Shown piece by piece: positions 44,363 through 53,394 of a stretch of 64,000 bases of DNA (position 1 is the stretch's first letter; each line of letters opens with the position of its first letter). The DNA lies in the NCBI GenBank assembly GCA_015654675.1, contig JAATGM010000050.1:1-64000 (forward strand). The letters are read 5' to 3'. The notes beneath the pieces were generated by a model. It worked only from the letters and a program-made list of their open reading frames with translations. It was not told the origin of the DNA and made no database searches. The DNA is from Planctomycetota bacterium (lineage in GTDB: Bacteria; Planctomycetota; Phycisphaerae; UBA1845; UTPLA1). The position numbers and the translations under genes are program-made.

Positions 44363-46320
44363 GCTCGGATCGAGCGGACGCAGTATCGGCCAGCGCGACG
44401 GCGGGCCCGACTCCGCTGCTGTTCGAGGTTGCCTGGGAGGTTTGCTCGCAGGTCGGCGGCATTTACACCGTCCTGCGCAGCAAGGCGCCGGCGACTGTTC
44501 GCCGGTGGGGCGATGCGTATTGCCTGATTGGGCCGTATCGCGAGCAATCGGCACGGATTGAACTCGAGCCACAGGCGCCGACCGGGGCGATCGCGCATGC
44601 GATCCAGGTGTTGCGGGCAAGCGGTGTAGCGCTTTATTTCGGCCGATGGTTGATCACGGGTCGGCCGCAGGTGGTGCTGATCGATTCGACCGCAGCGCGG
44701 CCGCGGCTTGGGGAAACCAAATACTTCCTGTGGAAAGATCACGGGATCGACAGTCTGCGAGATGACGGGGAATTTGACGAAGTCGTTTCGTTCGGCTTAA
44801 TCGTCGCCGATTTTTTGTCCGCGCTGGCGCGACACGGCAGGACTCGGCCGGTGCTGGCACATTTTCACGAATGGCAGGGCGGCGGGGCGCTGCCGTTTCT
44901 GAAGCAGCGCAGTGTTCCAGCGGCGACGGTGTTTACGACGCACGCAACTCTGGTCGGGCGAAGTCTGAGCGCGGCGAACGCCGAGCTTTATGAGAATCTG
45001 GGTGGGATCGACGCGGGGATTGTCGCCAGCGTGCATGGATTCGGGCATCGGCACGGGCTGGAGCGAGCAGCGGCGCAGACAGCGGATGTCTTCACGACCG
45101 TTTCGAGCATTACGGCGCTGGAGGCAGAGCAGTTTCTGGGGCGGCGGCCGGAAGTGATCTTGCCGAATGGGCTCAACATCGAGCGATTTGCAGCGCCGCA
45201 CGAGTTTCAAGTGCTGCACCAGAACAGCAAGGCGCTCATCCATGAATTTGTGATGGGGCATTTTTTTCCGAGCTATACGTTCGATCTTGATCGCACGCTC
45301 TATGTATTTACGGCCGGGCGGTATGAGTATCGCAACAAGGGGCTGGATGTCTTTATCGATTCGCTGGCCGAATTGAATCGCCGGATGAAGGCGGACGGGG
45401 CCACGGCAACGGTTGTGGCGTTCATCGTGACGCGGGCGAACTATCGAGCGCTAAACGTCGAGACGCTGAACCGGCATGCGATGTTTCATGAACTGCGGGA
45501 TTTGTGTGAGTCGATCAAGGGAGACATGGGGCGGCGACTATTTCACACGGTGGCACTGGGGCGCATGCCGCGAACCGAGGATCTGCTGGACGAATATGCG
45601 GCGGTGCGGCTGAAACGCATGATGCACGCGTGGCGACAGGGGACGCCGCCGACGATCGTGACGCATGATCTGTGGGACGATGCGAACGATCCGGTTTTGA
45701 AACAACTGCGGCATCGCGGGCTTTACAACGACGTGGATGATCGGGTGAAGGTGGTGTTCCATCCTGAGTTCATGACGGTGACGAGTCCGCTGCTGGCGAT
45801 GGATTACGATCACTTCGTGCGCGGCTGTCATATCGGCGTATTTCCATCGTATTACGAGCCGTGGGGGTACACGCCGCTGGAGTGCGTGGTGCGCGGCGTT
45901 CCGGCGATTACGAGTGATCTGAGCGGATTCGGGCGGTATGTGATGGAAAACTTCCCCGGGCATGACCAGGGCGGCATGCTGGTGGCGCGGCGACGGGGTG
46001 TCAGCTACGAGTCCACCGTGAGCCAGGTGGCGGAGTGGCTCTACGGGCTTACGCGGATGTCGCGTCGGGAGCGGATCGCGCTGCGCAACCGCGTCGAAGG
46101 ATACGCGGACGACTTTGACTGGACGATTCTCGCGCAGCATTACGTCGAGGCGTACGAACTCGCATTCAAGCGTCGTTTTGAATTGACGCGACTGGTGCCG
46201 CTTGATCCGGAGAGCGATTCGGCGACGCGGGATGCGGCTGACACTACGGCGACTTCGCAGACGACACGACGGCGAAACCGGCGCGGGAGTCCGGTGGCGG
46301 ATGGTGAATTGGTCGAATAG
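44359..46320 (+). CDS. GT3-family (eukaryote-type) glycogen synthase
   Basis: 653 residues, the size of animal/fungal-type glycogen synthases (GT3), not of bacterial GlgA (GT5, about 480). Motifs include FEVAWEVCSQVGGIYTVLRS, TVFTTHATLVGRSLSAAN, LYVFTAGRYEYRNKGLDVFI, and the C-terminal acceptor loop PSYYEPWGYTPLECVVRGVP. GT3 enzymes usually extend alpha-1,4-glucan from UDP-glucose. A GTG start overlaps the phaR stop by 4 bases, so it is co-translated with the polymer regulator. A branching enzyme of eukaryote type lies 1.4 kb downstream. Confidence 0.88.
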   Translation: MSSDRADAVSASATAGPTPLLFEVAWEVCSQVGGIYTVLRSKAPATVRRWGDAYCLIGPYREQSARIELEPQAPTGAIAHAIQVLRASGVALYFGRWLITGRPQVVLIDSTAARPRLGETKYFLWKDHGIDSLRDDGEFDEVVSFGLIVADFLSALARHGRTRPVLAHFHEWQGGGALPFLKQRSVPAATVFTTHATLVGRSLSAANAELYENLGGIDAGIVASVHGFGHRHGLERAAAQTADVFTTVSSITALEAEQFLGRRPEVILPNGLNIERFAAPHEFQVLHQNSKALIHEFVMGHFFPSYTFDLDRTLYVFTAGRYEYRNKGLDVFIDSLAELNRRMKADGATATVVAFIVTRANYRALNVETLNRHAMFHELRDLCESIKGDMGRRLFHTVALGRMPRTEDLLDEYAAVRLKRMMHAWRQGTPPTIVTHDLWDDANDPVLKQLRHRGLYNDVDDRVKVVFHPEFMTVTSPLLAMDYDHFVRGCHIGVFPSYYEPWGYTPLECVVRGVPAITSDLSGFGRYVMENFPGHDQGGMLVARRRGVSYESTVSQVAEWLYGLTRMSRRERIALRNRVEGYADDFDWTILAQHYVEAYELAFKRRFELTRLVPLDPESDSATRDAADTTATSQTTRRRNRRGSPVADGELVE

Positions 46321-46404
46321 CCGGGGGGCTGGATTTGCGGCGGGCGTCGGCACGCGATAACAATTGAATTATTGAATAGCGGATTCTGTTGAAGGATGAG
46401 TGAT

Positions 46405-47694
46405 ATGGGAAACGGACAACGAATCGCGATGAACTCGAATGGGACGCTGCAGGTCCCGGACGATCCGATCATTCCTTACATCGAGGGTGACGGGACCGGG
46501 CCGGACATCTGGGCGGCGTCGGTGCGCGTGCTCGACGCGGCGGTGCAGAAGGCGTTCGGCGGGAAGCGGAAAATCGTATGGAAGGAAGTGCTTGCGGGCG
46601 AGAAGGCGTTCAATCAGTTGAAGGCGACGCTGGGCGAGCAGAAGGCGTGGTTGCCGGATGAGACGGTTGAGGCATTCAAGTCGCACCTGGTTGGGATCAA
46701 GGGTCCGCTGACGACGCCGGTGGGCGGCGGCATTCGGTCGCTGAATGTGACGCTGCGGCAGATGCTGGATTTGTATGTCTGCTTGCGACCGGTGCATTAT
46801 TTCAACGGAGTGCCTTCGCCGGTTCGGCATCCCGAGCAAGTGGAAATGGTGATCTTCCGCGAGAACACGGAAGATGTTTACGCGGGCATTGAGTTTCAGG
46901 CCGGAAGCGAGGATGCGGAAAAGCTGCTGCGGCTGTTGAAGGAGAATTTCCCGGGGCCGTTCAAGAAGATTCGGTTTACCGATCAATGTGGACTTGGTGT
47001 AAAGCCGATCAGCCGGCAGGGTTCGCAGCGGCTGATTGCGGCGGCCATCAGTCACGCCATTGCCGAGAAGCGAAAGAGCGTCACGCTCGTTCACAAGGGC
47101 AACATCATGAAGTTCACGGAAGGCGGCTTCCGTGAATGGGGATATCAGCTTGCAAAGGAGCGGTTCGGGGCGGTTGATCTGGATGGCGGGCCGTGGCAGG
47201 TCATCCGGGCGGGCACGAAGCCGGCGGGGGCACGCGGCATTGCGGTCGCGAATGATATTGTCGTTAAGGATGTCATCGCCGATGCGTTCTTGCAGCAGAT
47301 TCTGACGCGGCCGGCGGATTATGACGTGGTTGCGACGCCGAATTTGAACGGCGATTACATCTCAGACGCCCTGGCGGCTCAGATCGGCGGAATTGGTATC
47401 GCGCCGGGCGGAAACATTAACTATGAGTCGGGGCATGCCATTTTCGAAGCGACGCACGGCACTGCGCCGAAGTATGCCGGGCAGGACAAGGTGAACCCCG
47501 GGTCGGTCATTTTGTCGGGCGAGATGATGCTGCGGCACCTTGGGTGGGGCGAGGCAGCAGACCTGATCATCCGGGGTATGGAGCGGGCGATTGGGGCCAA
47601 GACGGTAACCTACGACTTTGCCCGGCTGATGGAGGGGGCGACCGAGGTGAAGTGTTCGCAGTTTGGTGACGCGGTCATCAAGCATATGAGTTGA
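46405..47694 (+). CDS. icd: NADP-dependent isocitrate dehydrogenase
   Basis: About 429 residues of the E. coli Icd type. Motifs are [14 protein letters not shown], the substrate loop and phosphorylation region [34 protein letters not shown], and [19 protein letters not shown]. It oxidises isocitrate to 2-oxoglutarate with reduction of NADP. I prefer the ATG at 46405 because AAGGA lies 8 bases upstream; the ATG at 46396 overlaps that ribosome site. It sits between the two glycogen genes, close to gltA, so TCA entry and carbon storage genes are mixed. Confidence 0.93.
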   Translation: MGNGQRIAMNSNGTLQVPDDPIIPYIEGDGTGPDIWAASVRVLDAAVQKAFGGKRKIVWKEVLAGEKAFNQLKATLGEQKAWLPDETVEAFKSHLVGIKGPLTTPVGGGIRSLNVTLRQMLDLYVCLRPVHYFNGVPSPVRHPEQVEMVIFRENTEDVYAGIEFQAGSEDAEKLLRLLKENFPGPFKKIRFTDQCGLGVKPISRQGSQRLIAAAISHAIAEKRKSVTLVHKGNIMKFTEGGFREWGYQLAKERFGAVDLDGGPWQVIRAGTKPAGARGIAVANDIVVKDVIADAFLQQILTRPADYDVVATPNLNGDYISDALAAQIGGIGIAPGGNINYESGHAIFEATHGTAPKYAGQDKVNPGSVILSGEMMLRHLGWGEAADLIIRGMERAIGAKTVTYDFARLMEGATEVKCSQFGDAVIKHMS

Positions 47695-47727
47695 CGAATG
47701 CCGGGCGATGGTTGACTCTGGCCGACG

Positions 47728-49779
47728 TTGACTGCCAAGACGCTACATCCTGACGGCACCGGGCTGATCGCGATCGATCCGTGGCTGAAGCCGTACGCGG
47801 ATGCGTTGCGACATCGGTTTGAGTTGTATCAGGCGGCGCTGAAGCGGATTGATGAGGCCGAGGGTTCGCTGCTTCAGTTTGCAAACGGACATCATTACTT
47901 CGGATTGAATCGCGGCGAGCGCGATGGGCGGACGGGGGTTTGGTTTCGGGAGTGGGCTCCGGGGGCGGCGGGGCTGGCGCTGATCGGGGATTTCAACGGG
48001 TGGGATCGGCAGGCGAACCGGCTGGAGCGCGACGAGTTCGGGGTTTGGAGTTGCTTCCTTCCGGATGACGAGTACGCGGGGCGACTGACGCACGGCGGGC
48101 GGGTCAAGGTGCATGTCGTGAGCGCGATCGGGCCGATGGATCGCATTCCGGCGTACATCCGCCGCGTGGCGTACGAGCCGGGTGGGCGGGAGTTTGCGGG
48201 GCAATTCTGGTCACCGCCGGAAGCGTATCGCTGGCGGAACGCGGTACCGGCGCCGGCGGGGAGTCCGCGAATCTACGAAGCGCATGTCGGCATGTCGCTC
48301 GTTGAGGAGCGGGTCGGGACGTTTAACGAGTTTACGCAACAGGTTCTGCCGCGCATCGCGCGGGCGGGATACAACGTTGTTCAACTGATGGCGATTCAGG
48401 AACACCCTTACTACGGGTCGTTCGGGTACCAAGTCAGCAGTCCGTTCGCGGTCTCGTCGCGATTTGGCACGCCGGAGGAATTGAAGCACCTGATCGACGA
48501 GGCGCACGGCATGGGGATGCGCGTATTCCTCGATCTGGTGCACAGCCATGCGGTGAAGAACGTGTACGACGGGCTGAACATGCTCGACGGCACGGATCAT
48601 CTCTACTTCCACTCCGGGCCGCGCGGGCAGCATCCGGCGTGGGACTCGCTGCTGTTTGATTATGGCAAGTGGGAAGTGATGCGGTTCCTGCTGAGCAACG
48701 TGAGGTTCTGGGCGGAAGACTTTCACTTTGACGGGTTCCGGTTCGACGGCGTGACGAGCATGATGTACCTCGATCACGGGCTCGGGCGGGAATTCGGGCA
48801 TTACGACGACTATCTGCGTCGCGGGCTGGACGAGCACGCGATCACTTATTTGCAACTCGCGAATCGCGTAGCCCATGATGCGAATCCGGCGATCGTCACG
48901 ATTGCCGAGGATGTATCGGGGATGGTGGGGATTGCGCGGCCGATCGAGGAGGGGGGGATGGGGTTCGACTATCGGCTGGCGATGGGGCTGGCGGATTTTT
49001 GGATCAAGCTACTCAAGGAGCGGGCGGACGAGACATGGTCGATGGGGGAGATTTACGGGGTGATGACGAATCGGCGTGCCGGAGAGAAGCACATCGCCTA
49101 TGCCGAGTCGCACGATCAGTCGCTGGTGGGGGACAAGACGATCGCATTTCGATTGATGGACGCGAGCATGTATTTCCACATGAACAAGGGGAGCCAGAAT
49201 CCGATCGTGGAGCGCGGCATGGCGCTACACAAGCTGATTCGGCTGGTGACATTTGCGTTGGGCGGGGACGGGTACTTGAACTTCATCGGGAATGAGTTCG
49301 GGCATCCGGAGTGGGTTGATTTTCCGCGCGAGGGAAATGGGTGGTCGTACAAGTTTGCGCGGCGGCAGTGGTGGTTGGCGGATGATCCTTCGCTGCGGTA
49401 TCGCGACCTGGCCGAGTTTGATCGGGCGATGCTGTCGCTTGATGTGCGGTTCGGGCTGCTGGGCGATCGACTGGTCGAAATGATCCATGCCGACGAGGCG
49501 GCGAAGCTGCTGTTCTTCCGGCGCGGGCCACTCGTCTTCGCGTTCAATTTTCATCCCACTGCCTCGCAGGCGGGGTATCGCGTGGGTGTGCCGGATGCAG
49601 TCGACTATCGGTCGATCCTCAGCTCGGATGAGCTTTGGTTTGGTGGGCACCAGATTGTCGCGTCTGGCGAGACATATCCGAAGCAGGCGATGGCGTGGCA
49701 CGGGCGTCCGCAGAGTGTGCAGCTTTATGTACCGGCGCGATGTGCGCTGGTGCTGGCGCCGGCTTCTACCAATTCCTGA
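47728..49779 (+). CDS. glgB: 1,4-alpha-glucan branching enzyme, eukaryote type
   Basis: 683 residues from a TTG at 47728. The N-terminal CBM48 segment shows REWAPGAAGLALIGDFNGWD. The GH13 core has DLVHSHAVKNVYDGLN, the nucleophile Asp in FHFDGFRFDGVTSMMYLDHG, the acid/base Glu in IVTIAEDVSGM, and the Asp in AYAESHDQSLVGDKTIAF. The last two follow the animal/plant branching enzyme pattern rather than that of E. coli GlgB. It adds alpha-1,6 branches to glycogen. Together with the GT3 synthase it forms an animal-like glycogen pair. The 3' end overlaps the convergent birA gene by 55 bases. Confidence 0.9.
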   Translation: MTAKTLHPDGTGLIAIDPWLKPYADALRHRFELYQAALKRIDEAEGSLLQFANGHHYFGLNRGERDGRTGVWFREWAPGAAGLALIGDFNGWDRQANRLERDEFGVWSCFLPDDEYAGRLTHGGRVKVHVVSAIGPMDRIPAYIRRVAYEPGGREFAGQFWSPPEAYRWRNAVPAPAGSPRIYEAHVGMSLVEERVGTFNEFTQQVLPRIARAGYNVVQLMAIQEHPYYGSFGYQVSSPFAVSSRFGTPEELKHLIDEAHGMGMRVFLDLVHSHAVKNVYDGLNMLDGTDHLYFHSGPRGQHPAWDSLLFDYGKWEVMRFLLSNVRFWAEDFHFDGFRFDGVTSMMYLDHGLGREFGHYDDYLRRGLDEHAITYLQLANRVAHDANPAIVTIAEDVSGMVGIARPIEEGGMGFDYRLAMGLADFWIKLLKERADETWSMGEIYGVMTNRRAGEKHIAYAESHDQSLVGDKTIAFRLMDASMYFHMNKGSQNPIVERGMALHKLIRLVTFALGGDGYLNFIGNEFGHPEWVDFPREGNGWSYKFARRQWWLADDPSLRYRDLAEFDRAMLSLDVRFGLLGDRLVEMIHADEAAKLLFFRRGPLVFAFNFHPTASQAGYRVGVPDAVDYRSILSSDELWFGGHQIVASGETYPKQAMAWHGRPQSVQLYVPARCALVLAPASTNS

Positions 49780-50285
49780 ATCCGAATCACCAATTGATCG
49801 AATAGCGGCTCAATGTCGACGAGGCGGTGCAGTTCGTCTTGAAGCGTTGTCGCGGGGAGGCGGAGATTGTTGCCCAGCGATGATGCTGGGAAGTTGGCGT
49901 TGATGCCTACTCCGATGATCACGGCGGGGGGGCCGGCGCCTAGCTCCGCTGACGCGAGGAGGCCGGCTACTTTTCGGCCTTCGATCAGTACGTCGTTGGG
50001 CCATTTGACCTTTGTTTGCAGGGCGAATTGATTGTGCAGCGTCGTTGCTACGGCTTCGGCCAGCGGCGGGGTCAGGTCGGCGTAGTGGGCGGTAGGGCGG
50101 GACATCGGCAGGGCGATTGAGAACCAGAGGCCGCCCTTCGGGCTTTGCCATGGGCTTGCGTCTCGGCCTATGCCGGCGGTCTGCGTGTCGGCGCGGACGA
50201 CGATGGGCTGGCCGGGATTGGCTTTCCAGCGGCGGAGGGCTTCGGCCTGGGTTGAGTCGACGCTCGGCAAGTGCACGCGCGTCAT
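49725..50285 (-). CDS. birA: Biotin--protein ligase (catalytic part only)
   Basis: 186 residues. The catalytic domain motifs are THL-like start RVHLPSVDSTQAEALRRW, the biotin loop region QTAGIGRDASPWQSPKGGLW, and VKWPNDVLIEGRKVAGLLAS with the conserved Lys. It joins biotin to carboxylase carrier proteins. The N-terminal HTH of bifunctional BirA is absent, so it should not act as a repressor. The ATG at 50285 follows gltA by 7 bases on the same strand. The biotin loop reads GIGRDASPW rather than the usual GRGRxGRxW. Confidence 0.85.
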   Translation of the reverse strand: MTRVHLPSVDSTQAEALRRWKANPGQPIVVRADTQTAGIGRDASPWQSPKGGLWFSIALPMSRPTAHYADLTPPLAEAVATTLHNQFALQTKVKWPNDVLIEGRKVAGLLASAELGAGPPAVIIGVGINANFPASSLGNNLRLPATTLQDELHRLVDIEPLFDQLVIRIQELVEAGASTSAHRAGT

Positions 50286-50292
50286 GGGGCCA

Positions 50293-51429
50293 TCAGCGGT
50301 GCGCGTGGCGCTTGTCCATCGGGACATAGTCGCGGATGGCCGGGCCGGTGTAGCGGCTGCGCGGGCGGATGATGCGGTTGTTGGTGCGTTGTTCGATGAA
50401 GTGGGCGCACCAGCCGGTGACGCGCGAGGCGACGAAGAGGGGCGTATAAATGTCGAGGGGAAGATCCATGAAGTAGTAGACCATGCCGCAAGGGTAGTCG
50501 AGGTTGGGGTGAAGCTTCTTGCGATCGAACACCATGTCTTTGACCTTGTGCCAAATGTCGACGCGTGTTTGCTGATTCTTTGCGCGGCCGAGTTCTTCGA
50601 CGTATTTCTGAAGGATTTTCGCGCGATGGTCGCCGTTTTTGTAGACGCGGTGGCCGAAGCCCATGACGAGCTTCTTGGCAGCGAAGGCGTTTTCGAGCCA
50701 TTTGACGGACTCGTCGACCGACTTGAGCGGCTCGAGCATGCGGACGACTTCTTCGTTGGCGCCGCCGTGGAGCGGGCCTTTCAGCGTGCCGATTCCGGCG
50801 ACGATGGCGGACCACATGTCGGCGAGCGTGCTGGCGCAGACGCGTACGGCGAATGCCGATGCGTTGAACTCGTGCTCGGCGTAGAGGGTGAGGGTGAGGT
50901 CGAGCACCCGTTCGTCGAGGGTTGAGGGCTTGCGGCCGAAGGCCATGTGATAGAACTGGGCGGCGTGAGAGAGGCCGGGCTCGGGGTCGATCAGCGGCTG
51001 TCCAGCGACCAGTCGCATGCGGGCGGCGATGATGCTGGGGACGACGGCGAGGATGATGACGGCCTGGGTGCGAAGGGATTCGAGGTTGTCGCCTTTTTGC
51101 GTATCGAAGTGGCCGCACATGGATACGGCGGTGCGGAGGACGTCCATGCCGGGGGCGTTTTTCGGGATGTTGTGGATGGTGTCGATGACCTGACTGGGGA
51201 GCTTGCGGTGGTTGTCGATCTGTTTGCGGAAACGTTCGAGCTCGTCGCGAGTGGGGAGTTCGTCGTGGATGAGGAGGTAGGCGACTTCCTCGAAGCGGGC
51301 GTGTTCGGCGAGCTGGTCGATGGGGTAGCCGCGATAGGCGAGCGAGTCCTGCTCGACGGTTGAGACGTTGGTTTCGCCGGCGATGACGCCTTCGAGGCCG
51401 GGGTGATACAGCTCGGGAGTCGCGGACAT
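50293..51429 (-). CDS. gltA: Citrate synthase
   Basis: 378 residues from the ATG at 51429, which has AGGAAG 9 bases upstream. Catalytic residues are visible: His in GTLKGPLHGGANEEVVRMLE, His in MGFGHRVYKNGDHRAKILQK, and Asp in the PNLDYPCGMVYYFMDLP segment. It condenses acetyl-CoA with oxaloacetate to start the TCA cycle. The length suits the short, dimeric type of Gram-positive and archaeal bacteria rather than the allosteric E. coli type. It forms a short unit with birA. Confidence 0.93.
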   Translation of the reverse strand: MSATPELYHPGLEGVIAGETNVSTVEQDSLAYRGYPIDQLAEHARFEEVAYLLIHDELPTRDELERFRKQIDNHRKLPSQVIDTIHNIPKNAPGMDVLRTAVSMCGHFDTQKGDNLESLRTQAVIILAVVPSIIAARMRLVAGQPLIDPEPGLSHAAQFYHMAFGRKPSTLDERVLDLTLTLYAEHEFNASAFAVRVCASTLADMWSAIVAGIGTLKGPLHGGANEEVVRMLEPLKSVDESVKWLENAFAAKKLVMGFGHRVYKNGDHRAKILQKYVEELGRAKNQQTRVDIWHKVKDMVFDRKKLHPNLDYPCGMVYYFMDLPLDIYTPLFVASRVTGWCAHFIEQRTNNRIIRPRSRYTGPAIRDYVPMDKRHAHR

Positions 51430-51546
51430 AGCGGAGATCTTCCTTTCTGGCTCTGGCAGGCAGAGTTTAGCGATTTGATCCCGATTCGGGGAGGGCGGCG
51501 TGTTCACTGGGTATCGATTGGCGACCCGGGGGCACCCATTGAAAAC

Positions 51547-51888
51547 TTAATGCTCCAAAAGGCGGACGAGGCGTTTGGGGGCTATCAGGCAGTAGGAGAG
51601 CAGGACTAGATTGGTGATTTCGTTCCAGTCGGGACGGGCGAGGGTCAGGTTTACCCAGCCGAAGCGGCCGACGTAGGGGGCGATGGTAAAGCGTTTGTCG
51701 CGGATCAGTTCCTTCTGCCTGGGCTTGCCTACTTTGACGCAGAGGACGTCGTTGCGTTTCTCGCCGGCGACGATGGCGAAGATTTTGTCGGCGACGCGGA
51801 AGTTGATGTGGTCCCAGGTTTTGGCCTCCTTGGTTTCCGGGAGAGCCAGACAGAGCTTGCGGAGGCGGGAGAGGGATTGGCTGGTCAT
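51547..51888 (-). CDS. MmcQ/YjbR-family protein
   Basis: 113 residues matching the YjbR family: LRKLCLALPETKEAKTWDHI near the start, FRVADKIFAIV, the middle PYVGRFGWVNLTL, and a closing helical segment LVLLSYCLIAPKRLVRLL. The fold resembles a double-wing DNA-binding domain, but the biological role is not known. It stands alone between gltA and a DoxX-like gene. An AT-rich stretch at 51928-51962 lies just upstream of its start. Confidence 0.8.
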   Translation of the reverse strand: MTSQSLSRLRKLCLALPETKEAKTWDHINFRVADKIFAIVAGEKRNDVLCVKVGKPRQKELIRDKRFTIAPYVGRFGWVNLTLARPDWNEITNLVLLSYCLIAPKRLVRLLEH

Positions 51889-52007
51889 GCGGGTTATGGT
51901 AGCGGAAGGCGCGGGCAGAAGTATTTGTAATAAGTAATTGGTAATTAATAATTTACAATATGCAGTTTGTCAGCTATTCGTCGCGGGCGGCGACCAGGCG
52001 GTTGGAA

Positions 52008-52406
52008 TCAGCGGCTAATGGGAGTGAGGGCCCGGATTCGGGGGTCTCGGAGGTAGAGGCCTAGCCAGATTGCGATGCCGAAATAAACGGGGAAGAGTAT
52101 GGCTGAGAAGAGGGGGTCGCCGGCTCGTACGTGGCAGTCAACCGCTCCGCCGAGGTAGCCGGTTAGGAGGATTGCTCCGAGGACGGCGGTGCGGGGGAAG
52201 ATGTAGAGGAGCGTCGAGACGAGCAGAACGGCGCCGAGCGGGGTGATGACATTCATGTTGTAGCCGAGCTTGGTGGTGCCCTCGACTACGACGGCGGGCT
52301 TTACGAATTTCATGACGGCGTCGACGAGGAGAAAGAGGGCGGGCAGGGCGGAGAGGACGTAGCCGGTCCAGAGCATTTTCTTTGAGGTGATGGGTGGGTT
52401 TTGCAT
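52008..52406 (-). CDS. DoxX-like small membrane protein
   Basis: 132 residues with four hydrophobic helices. The pattern (SALPALFLLVDAVMKFVKPA, then VLLVSTLLYIFPRTAVLGAI and LLTGYLGGAVDCHVRAGDPL) matches the DoxX-like family of integral membrane proteins. The role is unclear; relatives have been linked to redox or thiol stress. GC-rich noncoding DNA separates it from the divergent methyltransferase gene. Confidence 0.75.
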   Translation of the reverse strand: MQNPPITSKKMLWTGYVLSALPALFLLVDAVMKFVKPAVVVEGTTKLGYNMNVITPLGAVLLVSTLLYIFPRTAVLGAILLTGYLGGAVDCHVRAGDPLFSAILFPVYFGIAIWLGLYLRDPRIRALTPISR

Positions 52407-52572
52407 GTCTGCATCCTAGAGGTGGCGTTGTTCAGCGACTGACGGGGAATGTAGATTGGGCGACGCGGAGTGTCCATCCCGACGCGACGCGGAATGACCT
52501 GGGACCTCAGCACTGCGGCGCGCTTTTGCGGGGCGCGGTAGGATTCGCTCGAAGCGATTACTGGAGAGGTCT

Positions 52573-53394
52573 ATGGCGACGGACTTGCGATTGATGTCGG
52601 AGCGGTTTCCGCGGGCTTCCGCGTACAACCCGGCGTGGGTGATTGCCAACAGCATGGGGTCGAATGCGCTTTGGATTGCGGAGTGGCTGGCTTCGGGGAT
52701 GGAATTGAAGCGCGACATGCGCGTGCTGGATCTGGGGTGCGGGCGCGGGGCTACTTCTGTTTTTCTGGCGCGCGAGTTTGGGGTGCGGGTTTGGGCGGCG
52801 GATCTTTGGATTTCGGCTGCGGAGAATATTCAGCGGATTCGGGATGCGGGGGTTGAGGATCGGGTGATGCCGCTGCATGTGGATGCGCGCGGGTTGCCGT
52901 TTGCGCCGGGATACTTTGACGCGATTACTTGTATCGATGCGTTTTCCTATTTCGGGACCGATGATCTCTACCTCAATTACCTCGCGAACTTTGTGAGGCC
53001 GGGCGGTCAGATTGGTGTGGCCGGTGCGGGGTTGGCGGAGGAGATTTCGGGGGCGGTGCCCGAGCATCTGCGCGGGATGTGGACGCAGGATTTCTGGTGT
53101 CTGCACTCGGCGGCGTGGTGGCGGCGGCACTGGGAGCGGACGGGGATTGTTTCCATCGACGCGGCGGATTCGATGGAGGAGGCGTGGAAGGTCTGGCTGG
53201 AGTGGCAGGAGACGGCACACCCGATGAACACGCTGGAGATTGAGACGGTACGGGCGGATCGGGGGCGATATCTCAGTTACATAAGGATGATCGGGCGGCG
53301 GAGAGCGGACGCGAAGCTGGAAGAGTATTGCTGGCCGGACTCGATGCGGTCGATGCCGGTGGAGTACAAGCCCGTGGGGCTACTGCGGGATTAG
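52573..53394 (+). CDS. Class I SAM-dependent methyltransferase
   Basis: 273 residues. Motif I is MRVLDLGCGRGATSVFLARE, motif II VWAADLWISAAENI, and the post-I/IV region DAITCIDAFSYFG. The C-terminal third is rich in Trp (WTQDFWCLHSAAWWRRHWER), which suggests a small hydrophobic substrate. The substrate cannot be told. GGAGAGG lies upstream of the ATG. It converges with the next methyltransferase gene with a 4-base overlap of stop regions. Confidence 0.85.
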   Translation: MATDLRLMSERFPRASAYNPAWVIANSMGSNALWIAEWLASGMELKRDMRVLDLGCGRGATSVFLAREFGVRVWAADLWISAAENIQRIRDAGVEDRVMPLHVDARGLPFAPGYFDAITCIDAFSYFGTDDLYLNYLANFVRPGGQIGVAGAGLAEEISGAVPEHLRGMWTQDFWCLHSAAWWRRHWERTGIVSIDAADSMEEAWKVWLEWQETAHPMNTLEIETVRADRGRYLSYIRMIGRRRADAKLEEYCWPDSMRSMPVEYKPVGLLRD

